From contig JAPLXV010000022.1 of assembly GCA_026395895.1 (NCBI GenBank), positions 1 through 52,934 of the forward strand: a stretch of DNA of 52,934 nt. Reading direction: 5' to 3'. Below the pieces are notes generated by a model, which did no database searches, was not told the DNA's origin, and was given only the letters and a program-made list of their open reading frames with translations. Each line of letters starts with the position of its first letter. Position 1 is the first letter of the stretch. Shown one piece after another: positions 1-6,240 of this stretch. This stretch comes from Candidatus Nomurabacteria bacterium (GTDB taxonomy: Bacteria > Patescibacteriota > Minisyncoccia > Phycocordibacterales > UBA9973). Made by a program: the position numbers and the translations under genes.

Positions 1-134
1 GAACAGATTTTGCTACTATATCAAATGAAATGATTTCTCGTATTGAATATATACTTAATACGAGACCAAGAAAGCGTCTGGGTTGGAAGACGCCATTAGA
101 AGTTTTTAATGAAAGTGTTGCACTTCAATGTTGA
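1..134 (+). CDS. IS30-family transposase, C-terminal end (partial)
   Basis: The open frame runs in from outside the window (first full codon at base 3) and stops at TGA 132-134. The last residues read N-T-R-P-R-K-R-L-G-W-K-T-P-L-E-V-F, ending V-A-L-Q-C. The R-P-R-K-x-L-G-[WYF]-K-T-P-x-E-V-F pattern is the typical end of IS30-type DDE transposases, in the segment after the catalytic glutamate. Only about 43 residues are visible, so whether the element is intact cannot be judged. No terminal inverted repeat was recognised between its stop and the next promoter. Confidence 0.8.
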   Translation, partial: TDFATISNEMISRIEYILNTRPRKRLGWKTPLEVFNESVALQC

Positions 135-150
135 ATGTACTGATTCATTT

Positions 151-180
151 TATGACCTAAATCAGAATTTGTGCTATAAT
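151..180 (+). promoter_or_regulatory. Promoter of the cupredoxin gene
   Basis: An extended -10 box TGCTATAAT lies at 172-180. A weak -35-like TATGAC lies at 151-156, 18 bp upstream. The start codon is 32 nt further on with no Shine-Dalgarno sequence, so this is a short-leader promoter, unlike the leaderless ones elsewhere in the window. Confidence 0.6.
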
Positions 181-212
181 GAGTTCATTATAAGTTTAAT
201 CTTTTATTTTTT

Positions 213-653
213 ATGAAAAAAACATTCGTAATTATTGTAATATTAGTAGTAATTATAGTTGGGATTTATTTGGTTACCTCAAATAATAATTCAAATGTGA
301 CTCCGATAGACACTTCTCAAACGACTGCGCCAGTCACACAGTCACAAACTACGACTACTACCACTTCGACGACCGTTACTCCTAACACTTCTACAGCTGC
401 TAGTGTTTCTGTGGATATTAGAAATTTCTCTTTTAGTCCAGCTACACTAACAATTAAATCAGGGACAAAAGTAACATGGGTTAATAATGACACAGTAGCT
501 CATACAATCACATCAGATTCTGGTAATCTGCTTAATTCTCCAATTATTTCCTCAGGGCAATCATTTGATTTCACTTTTACCACTGTTGGTTCTGTGAGTT
601 ATCATTGTGCTATTCATCCTTCAATGAAGGGGACAGTTACAGTGGAGAAATAG
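213..653 (+). CDS. Membrane-anchored cupredoxin (plastocyanin/amicyanin-like)
   Basis: This is a 146-residue blue-copper protein, probably an electron carrier or copper binder outside the membrane. Residues 4-22 form one hydrophobic N-terminal anchor. Residues 30-62 are a Thr/Ser/Pro-rich linker. The beta-sandwich domain covers about 65-146. The type 1 copper ligands are all visible: His97 in V-A-H-T, then Cys132, His135 and Met138 in the C-x2-H-x2-M spacing of amicyanins. There is no cysteine lipobox, so anchoring is by the helix. It stands alone between a transposase remnant and tRNA-Glu, with no redox partner nearby. Domain assignment is firm; the partner is unknown. Confidence 0.88.
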   Translation: MKKTFVIIVILVVIIVGIYLVTSNNNSNVTPIDTSQTTAPVTQSQTTTTTTSTTVTPNTSTAASVSVDIRNFSFSPATLTIKSGTKVTWVNNDTVAHTITSDSGNLLNSPIISSGQSFDFTFTTVGSVSYHCAIHPSMKGTVTVEK

Positions 654-690
654 AAAATCCTACTTTTACTTTTTATTTTGCATAAAAAAA

Positions 691-699
691 TGCTATATT
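691..699 (+). promoter_or_regulatory. Extended -10 promoter of tRNA-Glu
   Basis: TGCTATATT fits an extended -10 (TGn plus TATATT) and ends 8 nt before the first base of the tRNA, so transcription would begin almost at the mature 5' end. No clear -35 box is visible. Confidence 0.5.
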
Positions 700-707
700 T
701 TTTGTAT

Positions 708-779
708 GGCCCTATCGTCTAACGGCTAGGACGTATCCTTCTCAAGGATAAAATCAGAGTCCGATTCTCTGTAGGGTCA
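708..779 (+). tRNA. tRNA-Glu (anticodon CTC)
   Basis: The cloverleaf is complete. The acceptor GGCCCTA pairs with TAGGGTC (772-778), and A779 is the discriminator. The anticodon stem TATCC/GGATA encloses loop TTCTCAA with CTC at 741-743. The T-arm contains the G-T-C-C-G-A-T-T core. CCA is not encoded. A bidirectional terminator follows directly. Confidence 0.93.
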
Positions 780-782
780 CAA

Positions 783-831
783 AAACAAACGGCGCATACC
801 TTTAAAGAATATGCGCTTCGTTTTCTTTTAG
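783..831. terminator. Bidirectional terminator between tRNA-Glu and the small minus-strand ORF
   Basis: The stem GCGCATA (792-798) / TATGCGC (810-816) is extended by partly paired A-rich and T-rich flanks. A T-rich tract follows it on both strands, so it can end the tRNA-Glu transcript on + and the 61-codon ORF on -, whose stop codon falls in the tail. Confidence 0.7.
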
Positions 832-1013
832 ACAAGAAACAAAATCTTTCTGGGGTCCGAACCTTTCAAGTTCAGACTTGCGTGATTTACTTCATGTCCG
901 GCTTCCCGTAATTTTCTTTCTGCTATACTTAAATTGTTTTTTTCTTCCCTCCGTTTGATTTTCTTTTCGTTTAATTTTTGTCTTTTTATTCTTAGAATTT
1001 TGTGAACACACAT
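828..1013 (-). CDS. Small basic hypothetical protein, 61 aa
   Basis: I do not recognise this protein. It is rich in Lys/Arg in its first half (R-R-E-E-K, R-K-L-R-E) and ends with a hydrophobic tail. The reasons to call it real are its signals: AAGGAG lies 6 nt before the ATG, a near-perfect TTGACT-17 bp-TATACT promoter lies 57 nt upstream, and a terminator hairpin lies at its stop. No membrane segment or Cys motif is visible. It could be a small RNA-binding or ribosome-associated protein, but nothing in the sequence proves that. Confidence 0.5.
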   Translation of the reverse strand: MCVHKILRIKRQKLNEKKIKRREEKNNLSIAERKLREAGHEVNHASLNLKGSDPRKILFLV

Positions 1014-1069
1014 AAGACACTCCTTAAATTTATTAGAAAAAATTAATTAAAAGAACCACTAAGCTTTGT

Positions 1070-1098
1070 AGTATATATCTAATTTATATAAAAGTCAA
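1070..1098 (-). promoter_or_regulatory. Canonical promoter of the 61-aa ORF
   Basis: Read on the minus strand, the -35 is TTGACT (1093-1098), the spacer is 17 bp and the -10 is TATACT (1070-1075). The predicted start near 1063 gives a leader of about 50 nt carrying AAGGAG. Confidence 0.7.
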
Positions 1099-1126
1099 TC
1101 AAAATTGTGGAAAACTCTTTATTTAT

Positions 1127-2170
1127 CTAGTCTTCCAATTTTGGTTTTTCTAAAGAAAGAGTGGAAAGTTCCGGTGAAGTGCCAGCGATGCGAAGCACAT
1201 CTTTGTCGACTTTCCCCCATTCTTTTTTGGAAGTATTATAATGATTTACCACAGTACCGAGAGCATTGCCAAGTTTATCGTGATATTCATCAAAAGATTT
1301 TAAATGTTTTGTTAATTCGCCAACTCTTTTTATTATTTCTTTTGTTTTTTCCTCTATATGCATAGCCCTCAATCCTTGAAGGACAGTTTGCAAATAAGCC
1401 AGAAAAGAAGTAGGGGAAGTGATGATGACTTTGTATTTTCCAGCAGCCCGTTGAATTAAATTTTCATTATCTTCTCCCGCTCCAACTTTGTTTGTCAGAA
1501 GATCGTAATAAATAGCCTCATGCGGGATAAACATAAAAGCAAAATCAGTCGTATCTTTTTCAGGTTGTATATATTTTGCAGTTTCAGTAATTCTATTTTT
1601 TAAATCATTTACAAAAACTGTTTCCAGTCTTTTCTTTTCAGCTGGGTTATTTTCTTCTACCATTTTGTTGTAGTTTTCCAAAGAAAATTTTGAATCTATT
1701 GGAATAATTTTATCTTTGACAAATACTACAGCATCCACAATGGTACCATCAGGAAATGGATATTGCATTTGGTAGCTTTCAGGGGGAAGAACATTTTTCA
1801 AAACTGTTTCTAAATAATATTCACCCAGTATTCCACGTTGTTTTGGATTTTTTAAAATATCTTGCAAACTTTGAAGCTGGTCAGCAAAAGAGATAACTTG
1901 CTTATTGGTTTCGTCTAATCTTGTCAGTCTTTCTGTTACATCCCGAATTATTTCATTTGATTGAGAAGAATGAAATTTTAAGCTTTCCTGTACTTGTTTA
2001 TGAGATTCACCGAGTTTGTTGTCTACTGTTCTTGATAATTCATTTAGTTGCTGGAGTATGAGTTGAAGTCCTGTATCATTTTCAGGTTTTTTATCTTTTT
2101 TCCCAAACAAAAAATAAGCAATAATGCCTCCAACCAAAACTGCAATGATAATTATTAAAATAATTTCCAT
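1127..2170 (-). CDS. rmuC: DNA recombination protein RmuC
   Basis: RmuC proteins limit DNA inversions and rearrangements and carry a PD-(D/E)XK-type nuclease fold. Here residues 2-22 are a membrane anchor, about 35-105 a predicted coiled coil, and 110-310 the nuclease-like core. G-I-L-G-E is at 113-117, an acidic Asp at 146, and the P-I-D-S-K-F catalytic-type motif around Asp159 and Lys161. At 347 residues it is shorter than the Escherichia coli protein but has the full core. It follows the exonuclease gene by 4 nt, so the two form a DNA-processing operon. No terminator hairpin is evident after its stop. Confidence 0.9.
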   Translation of the reverse strand: MEIILIIIIAVLVGGIIAYFLFGKKDKKPENDTGLQLILQQLNELSRTVDNKLGESHKQVQESLKFHSSQSNEIIRDVTERLTRLDETNKQVISFADQLQSLQDILKNPKQRGILGEYYLETVLKNVLPPESYQMQYPFPDGTIVDAVVFVKDKIIPIDSKFSLENYNKMVEENNPAEKKRLETVFVNDLKNRITETAKYIQPEKDTTDFAFMFIPHEAIYYDLLTNKVGAGEDNENLIQRAAGKYKVIITSPTSFLAYLQTVLQGLRAMHIEEKTKEIIKRVGELTKHLKSFDEYHDKLGNALGTVVNHYNTSKKEWGKVDKDVLRIAGTSPELSTLSLEKPKLED

Positions 2171-2174
2171 ATAA

Positions 2175-2891
2175 TTATTTCCCTAAATAATGTTTTAAAG
2201 TGTAAATCCAATCTTCGTCAATTTGATCGCCTTCGATTTTTTGGGCTAATAGCCATTCCAAATATCCACGGTCAGTACGCATTATTTCTTCTATACTTTT
2301 GCCGTTATGTTTTCCGAACCTGATTGATTTAAAAAGCGATGGATGAGAAGAGATCTCTATCATTTTTTGTATTGCTTTGTTTTCATCTATTTTTTCTTGT
2401 TCTATTAATTTTTTCTTTAATCTTTCATAAAGTTTTTCCAATACCAAGACATCTCCAAGAGCATCATGAGCGGCAGCATTTATTTCAATATCTAAAAAGT
2501 ATCGTAAATATTGCAAATTGTATTTCTCTATCTTTTCATCCGGATCTAAATATCTGGAAAGTCTTAAAGTGCAAATAAAATTTGTAGGAGTAATGTCTTC
2601 CTTTTTTATAATCATCAAATCAAAAGGGGCATTATGGGCCACCACTACCGAATTTTTATTTTCAAAAAGCTCTTTGATTTTTGGTAAATCACTGCTTTCA
2701 CTAAAAGCAGGTTTATCTTCTAACATTTTATTTGAAATATGATGTACAGCCGAAGCTTCTGGAGGAACTTTTATTGGGGGTTTATAAAGGCCAACAAAAG
2801 TATCATTACCACTTTTATAGGCGATTTGGCATAAAAAATCCTTTTCTGTATTACCAGTAGTCTCCGTATCAAAAAAGATGATATTTGGCAT
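2175..2891 (-). CDS. DEDDh 3'-5' exonuclease (DnaQ/ExoX-like) with a C-terminal DUF3820-like domain
   Basis: This 238-residue nuclease has Exo I motif F-F-D-T-E-T-T-G (Asp8, Glu10), Exo II around V-A-H-N-A-P-F-D, and Exo III with A-H-D-A-L-G-D, giving the His/Asp pair of the DEDDh class. After a Lys/Glu-rich linker the last 55 residues match the DUF3820-type module (F-G-K-H-N-G-K-S, then Y-L-E-W-L-L). ExoX-like enzymes act in DNA repair rather than as the polymerase proofreader. It is first in an operon with rmuC. The start is supported by an extended -10 (TGTTAAAAT) ending 6 nt before the ATG, so the message is probably leaderless. Confidence 0.87.
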   Translation of the reverse strand: MPNIIFFDTETTGNTEKDFLCQIAYKSGNDTFVGLYKPPIKVPPEASAVHHISNKMLEDKPAFSESSDLPKIKELFENKNSVVVAHNAPFDLMIIKKEDITPTNFICTLRLSRYLDPDEKIEKYNLQYLRYFLDIEINAAAHDALGDVLVLEKLYERLKKKLIEQEKIDENKAIQKMIEISSHPSLFKSIRFGKHNGKSIEEIMRTDRGYLEWLLAQKIEGDQIDEDWIYTLKHYLGK

Positions 2892-2897
2892 TAGTAT

Positions 2898-2906
2898 ATT
2901 TTAACA
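2898..2906 (-). promoter_or_regulatory. Leaderless-type promoter of the exonuclease-rmuC operon
   Basis: On the minus strand TGTTAAAAT (TG, one base, TAAAAT at 2898-2903) lies 6 nt before the start codon at 2891. Confidence 0.5.
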
Positions 2907-2923
2907 TATTTTGTTATAATTTA

Positions 2924-3063
2924 GGAAGAATATTGTTTTTAGAAAGCCTTGCGCAGGAGCTTAGAAAATAAAGGAGGTAATCTGACTATTATTTTCTTGA
3001 GCGACGAGCAGTTCGCTGGCAAAGCTTTGCCAGATAGATTGCTTTATAAAAATAATATTTTCC
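2924..3063. repeat. Nested intergenic palindrome upstream of yqeY
   Basis: The outer arms 2924-2947 and 3041-3063 are complementary over about 21 of 24 positions. Inside are two further hairpins: 2963-2971 with 2989-2997 (9 bp, extendable), and the perfect 18-nt palindrome CTGGCAAAGCTTTGCCAG at 3016-3033. The layout of one closing stem with two inner hairpins recurs at 14,015, 19,433 and 45,753. It fills the gap between the divergent exonuclease and yqeY genes. Confidence 0.75.
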
Positions 3064-3072
3064 ATAAATTAT

Positions 3073-3522
3073 ATGTTACATGAACAAATCAAAAATAGTA
3101 TAAAAGAAGCGATGTTGGCAAAAAATACCGTTTTACTTGAGACTTTGCGAAGTATGGTAGCCGCCTTTACTAATGAACTTGTTTCAAAAGGAAAAAAGCC
3201 GAATGAAATGCTAGATGATGAAGGAGCACTTGCTGTCATTACTCGTCTTTCAAAACAAAGAAAAGATTCGATAGAACAATTCAAAAAGGGGAATCGAGAA
3301 GATTTAGTAAAAGTAGAAGAAGCGCAATTAGCTATTTTGGAAACTTATTTACCGAAACTAATGGAGAAAAGTGAAATTGAAAAAATCGCGAAAGAGAAAA
3401 AAGAGGAATTAAATATTACAGATGCAACCAAAAAAGGAATGTTAATGTCCGCATTAATGAAAGATTTAAAAGGTAAGGCAGACGGGGGGATTGTTAAAGA
3501 GGTGGTAGATAGTCTTTTTTAA
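3073..3522 (+). CDS. yqeY: YqeY-like protein (GatB/YqeY domain)
   Basis: At 149 residues this is the usual length for the stand-alone YqeY family, the all-helical domain also found at the C-terminus of GatB. Diagnostic segments are the N-terminal L-x-x-x-I-K-x-x-I-K-E-A, the central A-V-I-T-R-L-S-K-Q-R-K-D-S-I, then E-T-Y-L-P and the C-terminal G-x-V-x-K-E-V-V-D. The family may help in tRNA-dependent amidation or tRNA binding, but its role is not established. gatB, with the same C-terminal domain, lies 3 kb downstream. The start follows the nested palindrome by 9 nt and has no clear Shine-Dalgarno sequence. Confidence 0.88.
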   Translation: MLHEQIKNSIKEAMLAKNTVLLETLRSMVAAFTNELVSKGKKPNEMLDDEGALAVITRLSKQRKDSIEQFKKGNREDLVKVEEAQLAILETYLPKLMEKSEIEKIAKEKKEELNITDATKKGMLMSALMKDLKGKADGGIVKEVVDSLF

Positions 3523-3528
3523 TACTTT

Positions 3529-4158
3529 ATGTATACAGTCAAATTTTTAACTACTTTAGTGGAGCAGCATCAAATACTAGCTTATGGTGCTATTTTTCTT
3601 GGCCTCATTTTTGAGGGGGAAGTAGTTGTTATTACCACCGGAGTTTTAGCTTATCTTGGAGCTTTAGATTTTACCTTATCGCTTGTTCTTATTTTTACTG
3701 GAAGTTTTGTAAAAACTTTTGTTTTGTATTATTTAGGAGAAGTAGTAAATAAAAAATTTAGTCATAGCAAGTTTTTTCAATTCATTGAAAAAAGAGTGCT
3801 CTTTTTTATGCCCAGATTTAAACAAAAACCATTTTGGTCTATCTTTCTTTCAAAATTTATTATGGGAACGAATTACTTAGTTATTTTATTTTCAGGATAT
3901 ATTAAAATTAATTTGAAAACTTTTTTAAAAGCAGAAGTCATTTCCACGATTATTTGGGCACCCCTTCTTTTATCTCTTGGATTTTTCTTTAGTCAAACGG
4001 CTATTTCAATAAGTAAAGAAATAGGTAAATTTTCTTTAATTATTTTCGCTTTTGTTATAGTCTTTTTGCTTTTTGATAAGATTGTTTCTTCTATTTATAC
4101 TTTCTTTGAATATTTTAAAAATGGAGTTAATGGAAACGGAAATGGAGACAAAGAGTAA
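3529..4158 (+). CDS. DedA/VTT-domain membrane protein
   Basis: This 209-residue polytopic protein has the DedA layout. An N-terminal G-A-I-F-L-G-L-I-F-E-G-E segment with embedded acidic residues is followed by a re-entrant/TM pair, then a central amphipathic stretch with F-L-S-K-F-I-M-G-T-N (family pattern F-x-R-F-x-P-G), and two C-terminal helices. DedA proteins are linked to lipid-carrier or phospholipid flipping and membrane homeostasis. The tail after the last helix (N-G-N-G-N-G-D-K-E) is short and polar. It starts 6 nt after yqeY, so the two are probably cotranscribed. Confidence 0.8.
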   Translation: MYTVKFLTTLVEQHQILAYGAIFLGLIFEGEVVVITTGVLAYLGALDFTLSLVLIFTGSFVKTFVLYYLGEVVNKKFSHSKFFQFIEKRVLFFMPRFKQKPFWSIFLSKFIMGTNYLVILFSGYIKINLKTFLKAEVISTIIWAPLLLSLGFFFSQTAISISKEIGKFSLIIFAFVIVFLLFDKIVSSIYTFFEYFKNGVNGNGNGDKE

Positions 4159-4186
4159 AACAATACATTCGAATACCTCAGTACCT

Positions 4187-5098
4187 ATGGTCAAATTGGT
4201 TACACATAATGGATCTTTTCACGCGGACGATGTTTTTGCTGCGGCCACACTTTCTTTAATGTTAGAAAAAAAGGGAGAAAGTTTTGAAATAATTCGCACT
4301 CGCAATCATGAAATAATAAAAGAGGGGGACTATGTTTTTGATGTGGGTGGCACATACGATGCAGATGCTAATAGATTTGATCATCATCAAATAGGAGGAG
4401 CAGGAAAAAGACCAGTTCTACCAAGTTTAGGTGGGGAAAACGGTATAGAATATGCTTCTTTTGGTCTTGTTTGGAAAAAATTTGGTAAAGAATTAACTGG
4501 ATCAGATAAAATAGTTGAATTGATAGATAAACATATTGCTATTCCCATAGACGCATCAGATAATGGTTTTGATTTAGTTGAAAGTAAATATAATGCTTTA
4601 CCTTATTCCATTCAACATTTTTTTGAGTCAATGAGTCCTACTTGGCGTGAAACTAATATAACTGATGATGAAATATTTTTAAAATGTATAGAAATTGCAA
4701 AAATAGTTTTGTCTAGGGAAATTATTCAAGCTAGAGATTCTATTTTGGCAGAAGAAAAAGTTATATCAATTTATCAAAAAGCGACAGATAAAAGAATAAT
4801 CGTTTTAGATGAAAATTATCCATACCAAGATATTTTAGATAATTTAAAAGAATTGCTTTTTATTATTTATCCTAGGACCAATGATAATCTTTGGGGAGTA
4901 AAAGCAGCTAGAAAAAATAAAACAACTTTTAAAAATAGGAAAGATTTTCCAAAAAGTTGGGCAGGGCTTCGAGATGAAGAATTACAGAAAGTAACGGGAG
5001 TATCTGATGCTGTGTTTTGTCATAAAGCACTTTTCTTAGCTGTTGCGAAAAGTAAAGAAGGAGCAATCAAATTAGCAGAATTAGCACTTTCGGTGTAA
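4187..5098 (+). CDS. MYG1-like DHH-type hydrolase (UPF0160)
   Basis: The protein begins M-V-K-L-V-T-H-N-G-S-F-H-A-D-D-V-F-A, the signature of the MYG1 family. Metal-binding motifs follow: D-V-G-G-T-Y-D and F-D-H-H-Q-I-G-G, then S-F-G-L-V-W. Eukaryotic MYG1 is a 3'-5' RNA exonuclease; the bacterial role is not settled. I chose the ATG at 4187 because homologs begin directly with this motif. In-frame ATGs at 4130 and 4142, inside the end of the DedA gene, would add a polar extension of 15-19 residues. No convincing ribosome-binding site separates these choices. The C-terminal half (W-A-G-L-R-D-E-E-L) also fits the family. Confidence 0.85.
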   Translation: MVKLVTHNGSFHADDVFAAATLSLMLEKKGESFEIIRTRNHEIIKEGDYVFDVGGTYDADANRFDHHQIGGAGKRPVLPSLGGENGIEYASFGLVWKKFGKELTGSDKIVELIDKHIAIPIDASDNGFDLVESKYNALPYSIQHFFESMSPTWRETNITDDEIFLKCIEIAKIVLSREIIQARDSILAEEKVISIYQKATDKRIIVLDENYPYQDILDNLKELLFIIYPRTNDNLWGVKAARKNKTTFKNRKDFPKSWAGLRDEELQKVTGVSDAVFCHKALFLAVAKSKEGAIKLAELALSV

Positions 5099-5190
5099 AA
5101 TTAAGAAAATCAAAAATTTCTGAGCCTTCGCCCTCGGAGTCATAAGGACAGGGGATCCACGACTCTTAAAATTTTTATTTTCTTAATTTT
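5097..5190. repeat. Intergenic inverted repeat before obg
   Basis: The arms 5097-5119 and 5168-5190 pair over 22 bp with one bulged C (5111). The 48-nt interior has a weaker GAGTC/GACTC pairing. The right arm ends 2 nt before the obg start codon, so in RNA it would sequester the translation start region. Confidence 0.7.
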
Positions 5191-5192
5191 AT

Positions 5193-6191
5193 ATGGCCTT
5201 CATTGATGAAATAAAAATATATGCAGAAGCTGGACGCGGTGGAGACGGTGTGGTTCGTTGGCGTCAGGAAAAATTTATACCGAAAGGCGGACCAGCCGGA
5301 GGAGATGGTGGGCGCGGCGGAGATTTTTACGTGCAAGCTGTGCGTGATATTCACATACTTTCAAAATACAAAGCGAAAAAAAGTTTTAGCGCTGAGCGCG
5401 GGGAAGATGGTGGCAAAAAAAGTTTGCATGGAAAAAAAGGGGATGATTTTGTTTTAGAATTACCGATTGGTTCCATCATTACTAATTTAGAAACTGATGA
5501 AAAATGGCAATTATTAAAAGAGGAAGAAAAGGTTTTGCTTTTGAAGGGCGGATATGGAGGATATGGTAATGAACATTTTAAAAGTTCCACTAATACCACT
5601 CCAAAAGAAAATAAACCAGGGGTAGATGGAGAGCATGGTAATTTTCATATTGAACTGGAACTTTTTGCTGATATTGGGCTAGTTGGGCTACCAAATGCCG
5701 GTAAATCGTCCTTATTGAACGCTATAACCAATGCTGACGCCAAGGTGGGAGATTATGAGTTTACGACCTTAGATCCGAATTTAGGGGATTTTTACGGATA
5801 CACTATTGCGGACATTCCAGGACTGATAGAAGGAGCGAATACAGGCAAAGGTTTGGGGGTAAAATTTTTGCGACATATTAAACGTACAAAAATGATTGCG
5901 CATTTAGTTTCTTTCGAAAATGCTAATATGGTTAAAAGATATAAAGAAATTCGAAAGGAGTTAGAAAAATATGATAAAAATTTAGGTTTAGGCGAAGAAG
6001 GATTGTCAAAAAAAGATGAAATAATTGTTTTGACTAAGTCAGATGTGGTAGAAGATAATAAATTTATAGAAAAAAAGAAAAAAGAATTTGAAAAATTAAG
6101 CAAAAAAGTTTTTGTTCTCTCCTTATATAATGATAAATCAGTAAAAACTTTTCGAGACGAATTAGTGAAAATTCTAGGAAAAAAGGTATAA
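5193..6191 (+). CDS. obg: GTPase Obg
   Basis: Obg is a ribosome-associated GTPase required for late 50S assembly and stress control. The N-terminal glycine-rich Obg fold covers about 1-158 (G-R-G-G-D-G and G-G-P-A-G-G-D-G-G-R-G-G-D are visible). The G domain follows: G1 G-L-P-N-A-G-K-S-S at 165-173, the F-T-T-L switch, G3 D-I-P-G-L-I-E-G-A, and G4 T-K-S-D in place of the usual N-K-x-D. At 332 residues it lacks the optional C-terminal OCT domain. The start is fixed by homology and lies 2 nt after an intergenic inverted repeat. Its stop codon runs into another hairpin. Confidence 0.96.
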   Translation: MAFIDEIKIYAEAGRGGDGVVRWRQEKFIPKGGPAGGDGGRGGDFYVQAVRDIHILSKYKAKKSFSAERGEDGGKKSLHGKKGDDFVLELPIGSIITNLETDEKWQLLKEEEKVLLLKGGYGGYGNEHFKSSTNTTPKENKPGVDGEHGNFHIELELFADIGLVGLPNAGKSSLLNAITNADAKVGDYEFTTLDPNLGDFYGYTIADIPGLIEGANTGKGLGVKFLRHIKRTKMIAHLVSFENANMVKRYKEIRKELEKYDKNLGLGEEGLSKKDEIIVLTKSDVVEDNKFIEKKKKEFEKLSKKVFVLSLYNDKSVKTFRDELVKILGKKV

Positions 6192-6229
6192 CCCCGTAGT
6201 AGAACTTTAAAAAAATTTCACTACAGGGT
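6191..6229. repeat. Hairpin beginning at the obg stop codon
   Basis: ACCCCGTAGT (6191-6200) pairs with ACTACAGGGT (6220-6229), one mismatch. The left arm starts at the last base of the obg TAA, and the right arm runs into the -10 box of gatB. A related hairpin begins at the stop codon of the L25 gene at 12,350. Confidence 0.7.
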
Positions 6230-6234
6230 ATAAT
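6229..6234 (+). promoter_or_regulatory. Leaderless promoter of gatB
   Basis: TATAAT is followed by 6 nt (AAAGTT) and then the gatB ATG at 6241, so the predicted transcription start is at the start codon. Confidence 0.6.
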
Positions 6235-6240
6235 AAAGTT

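Noticed and set aside
1160-1212. Imperfect repeat GGAAAGT...ACTTTCC at the rmuC 3' end
   Set aside because: The arms are 7 bp with a long loop and no second copy was seen.
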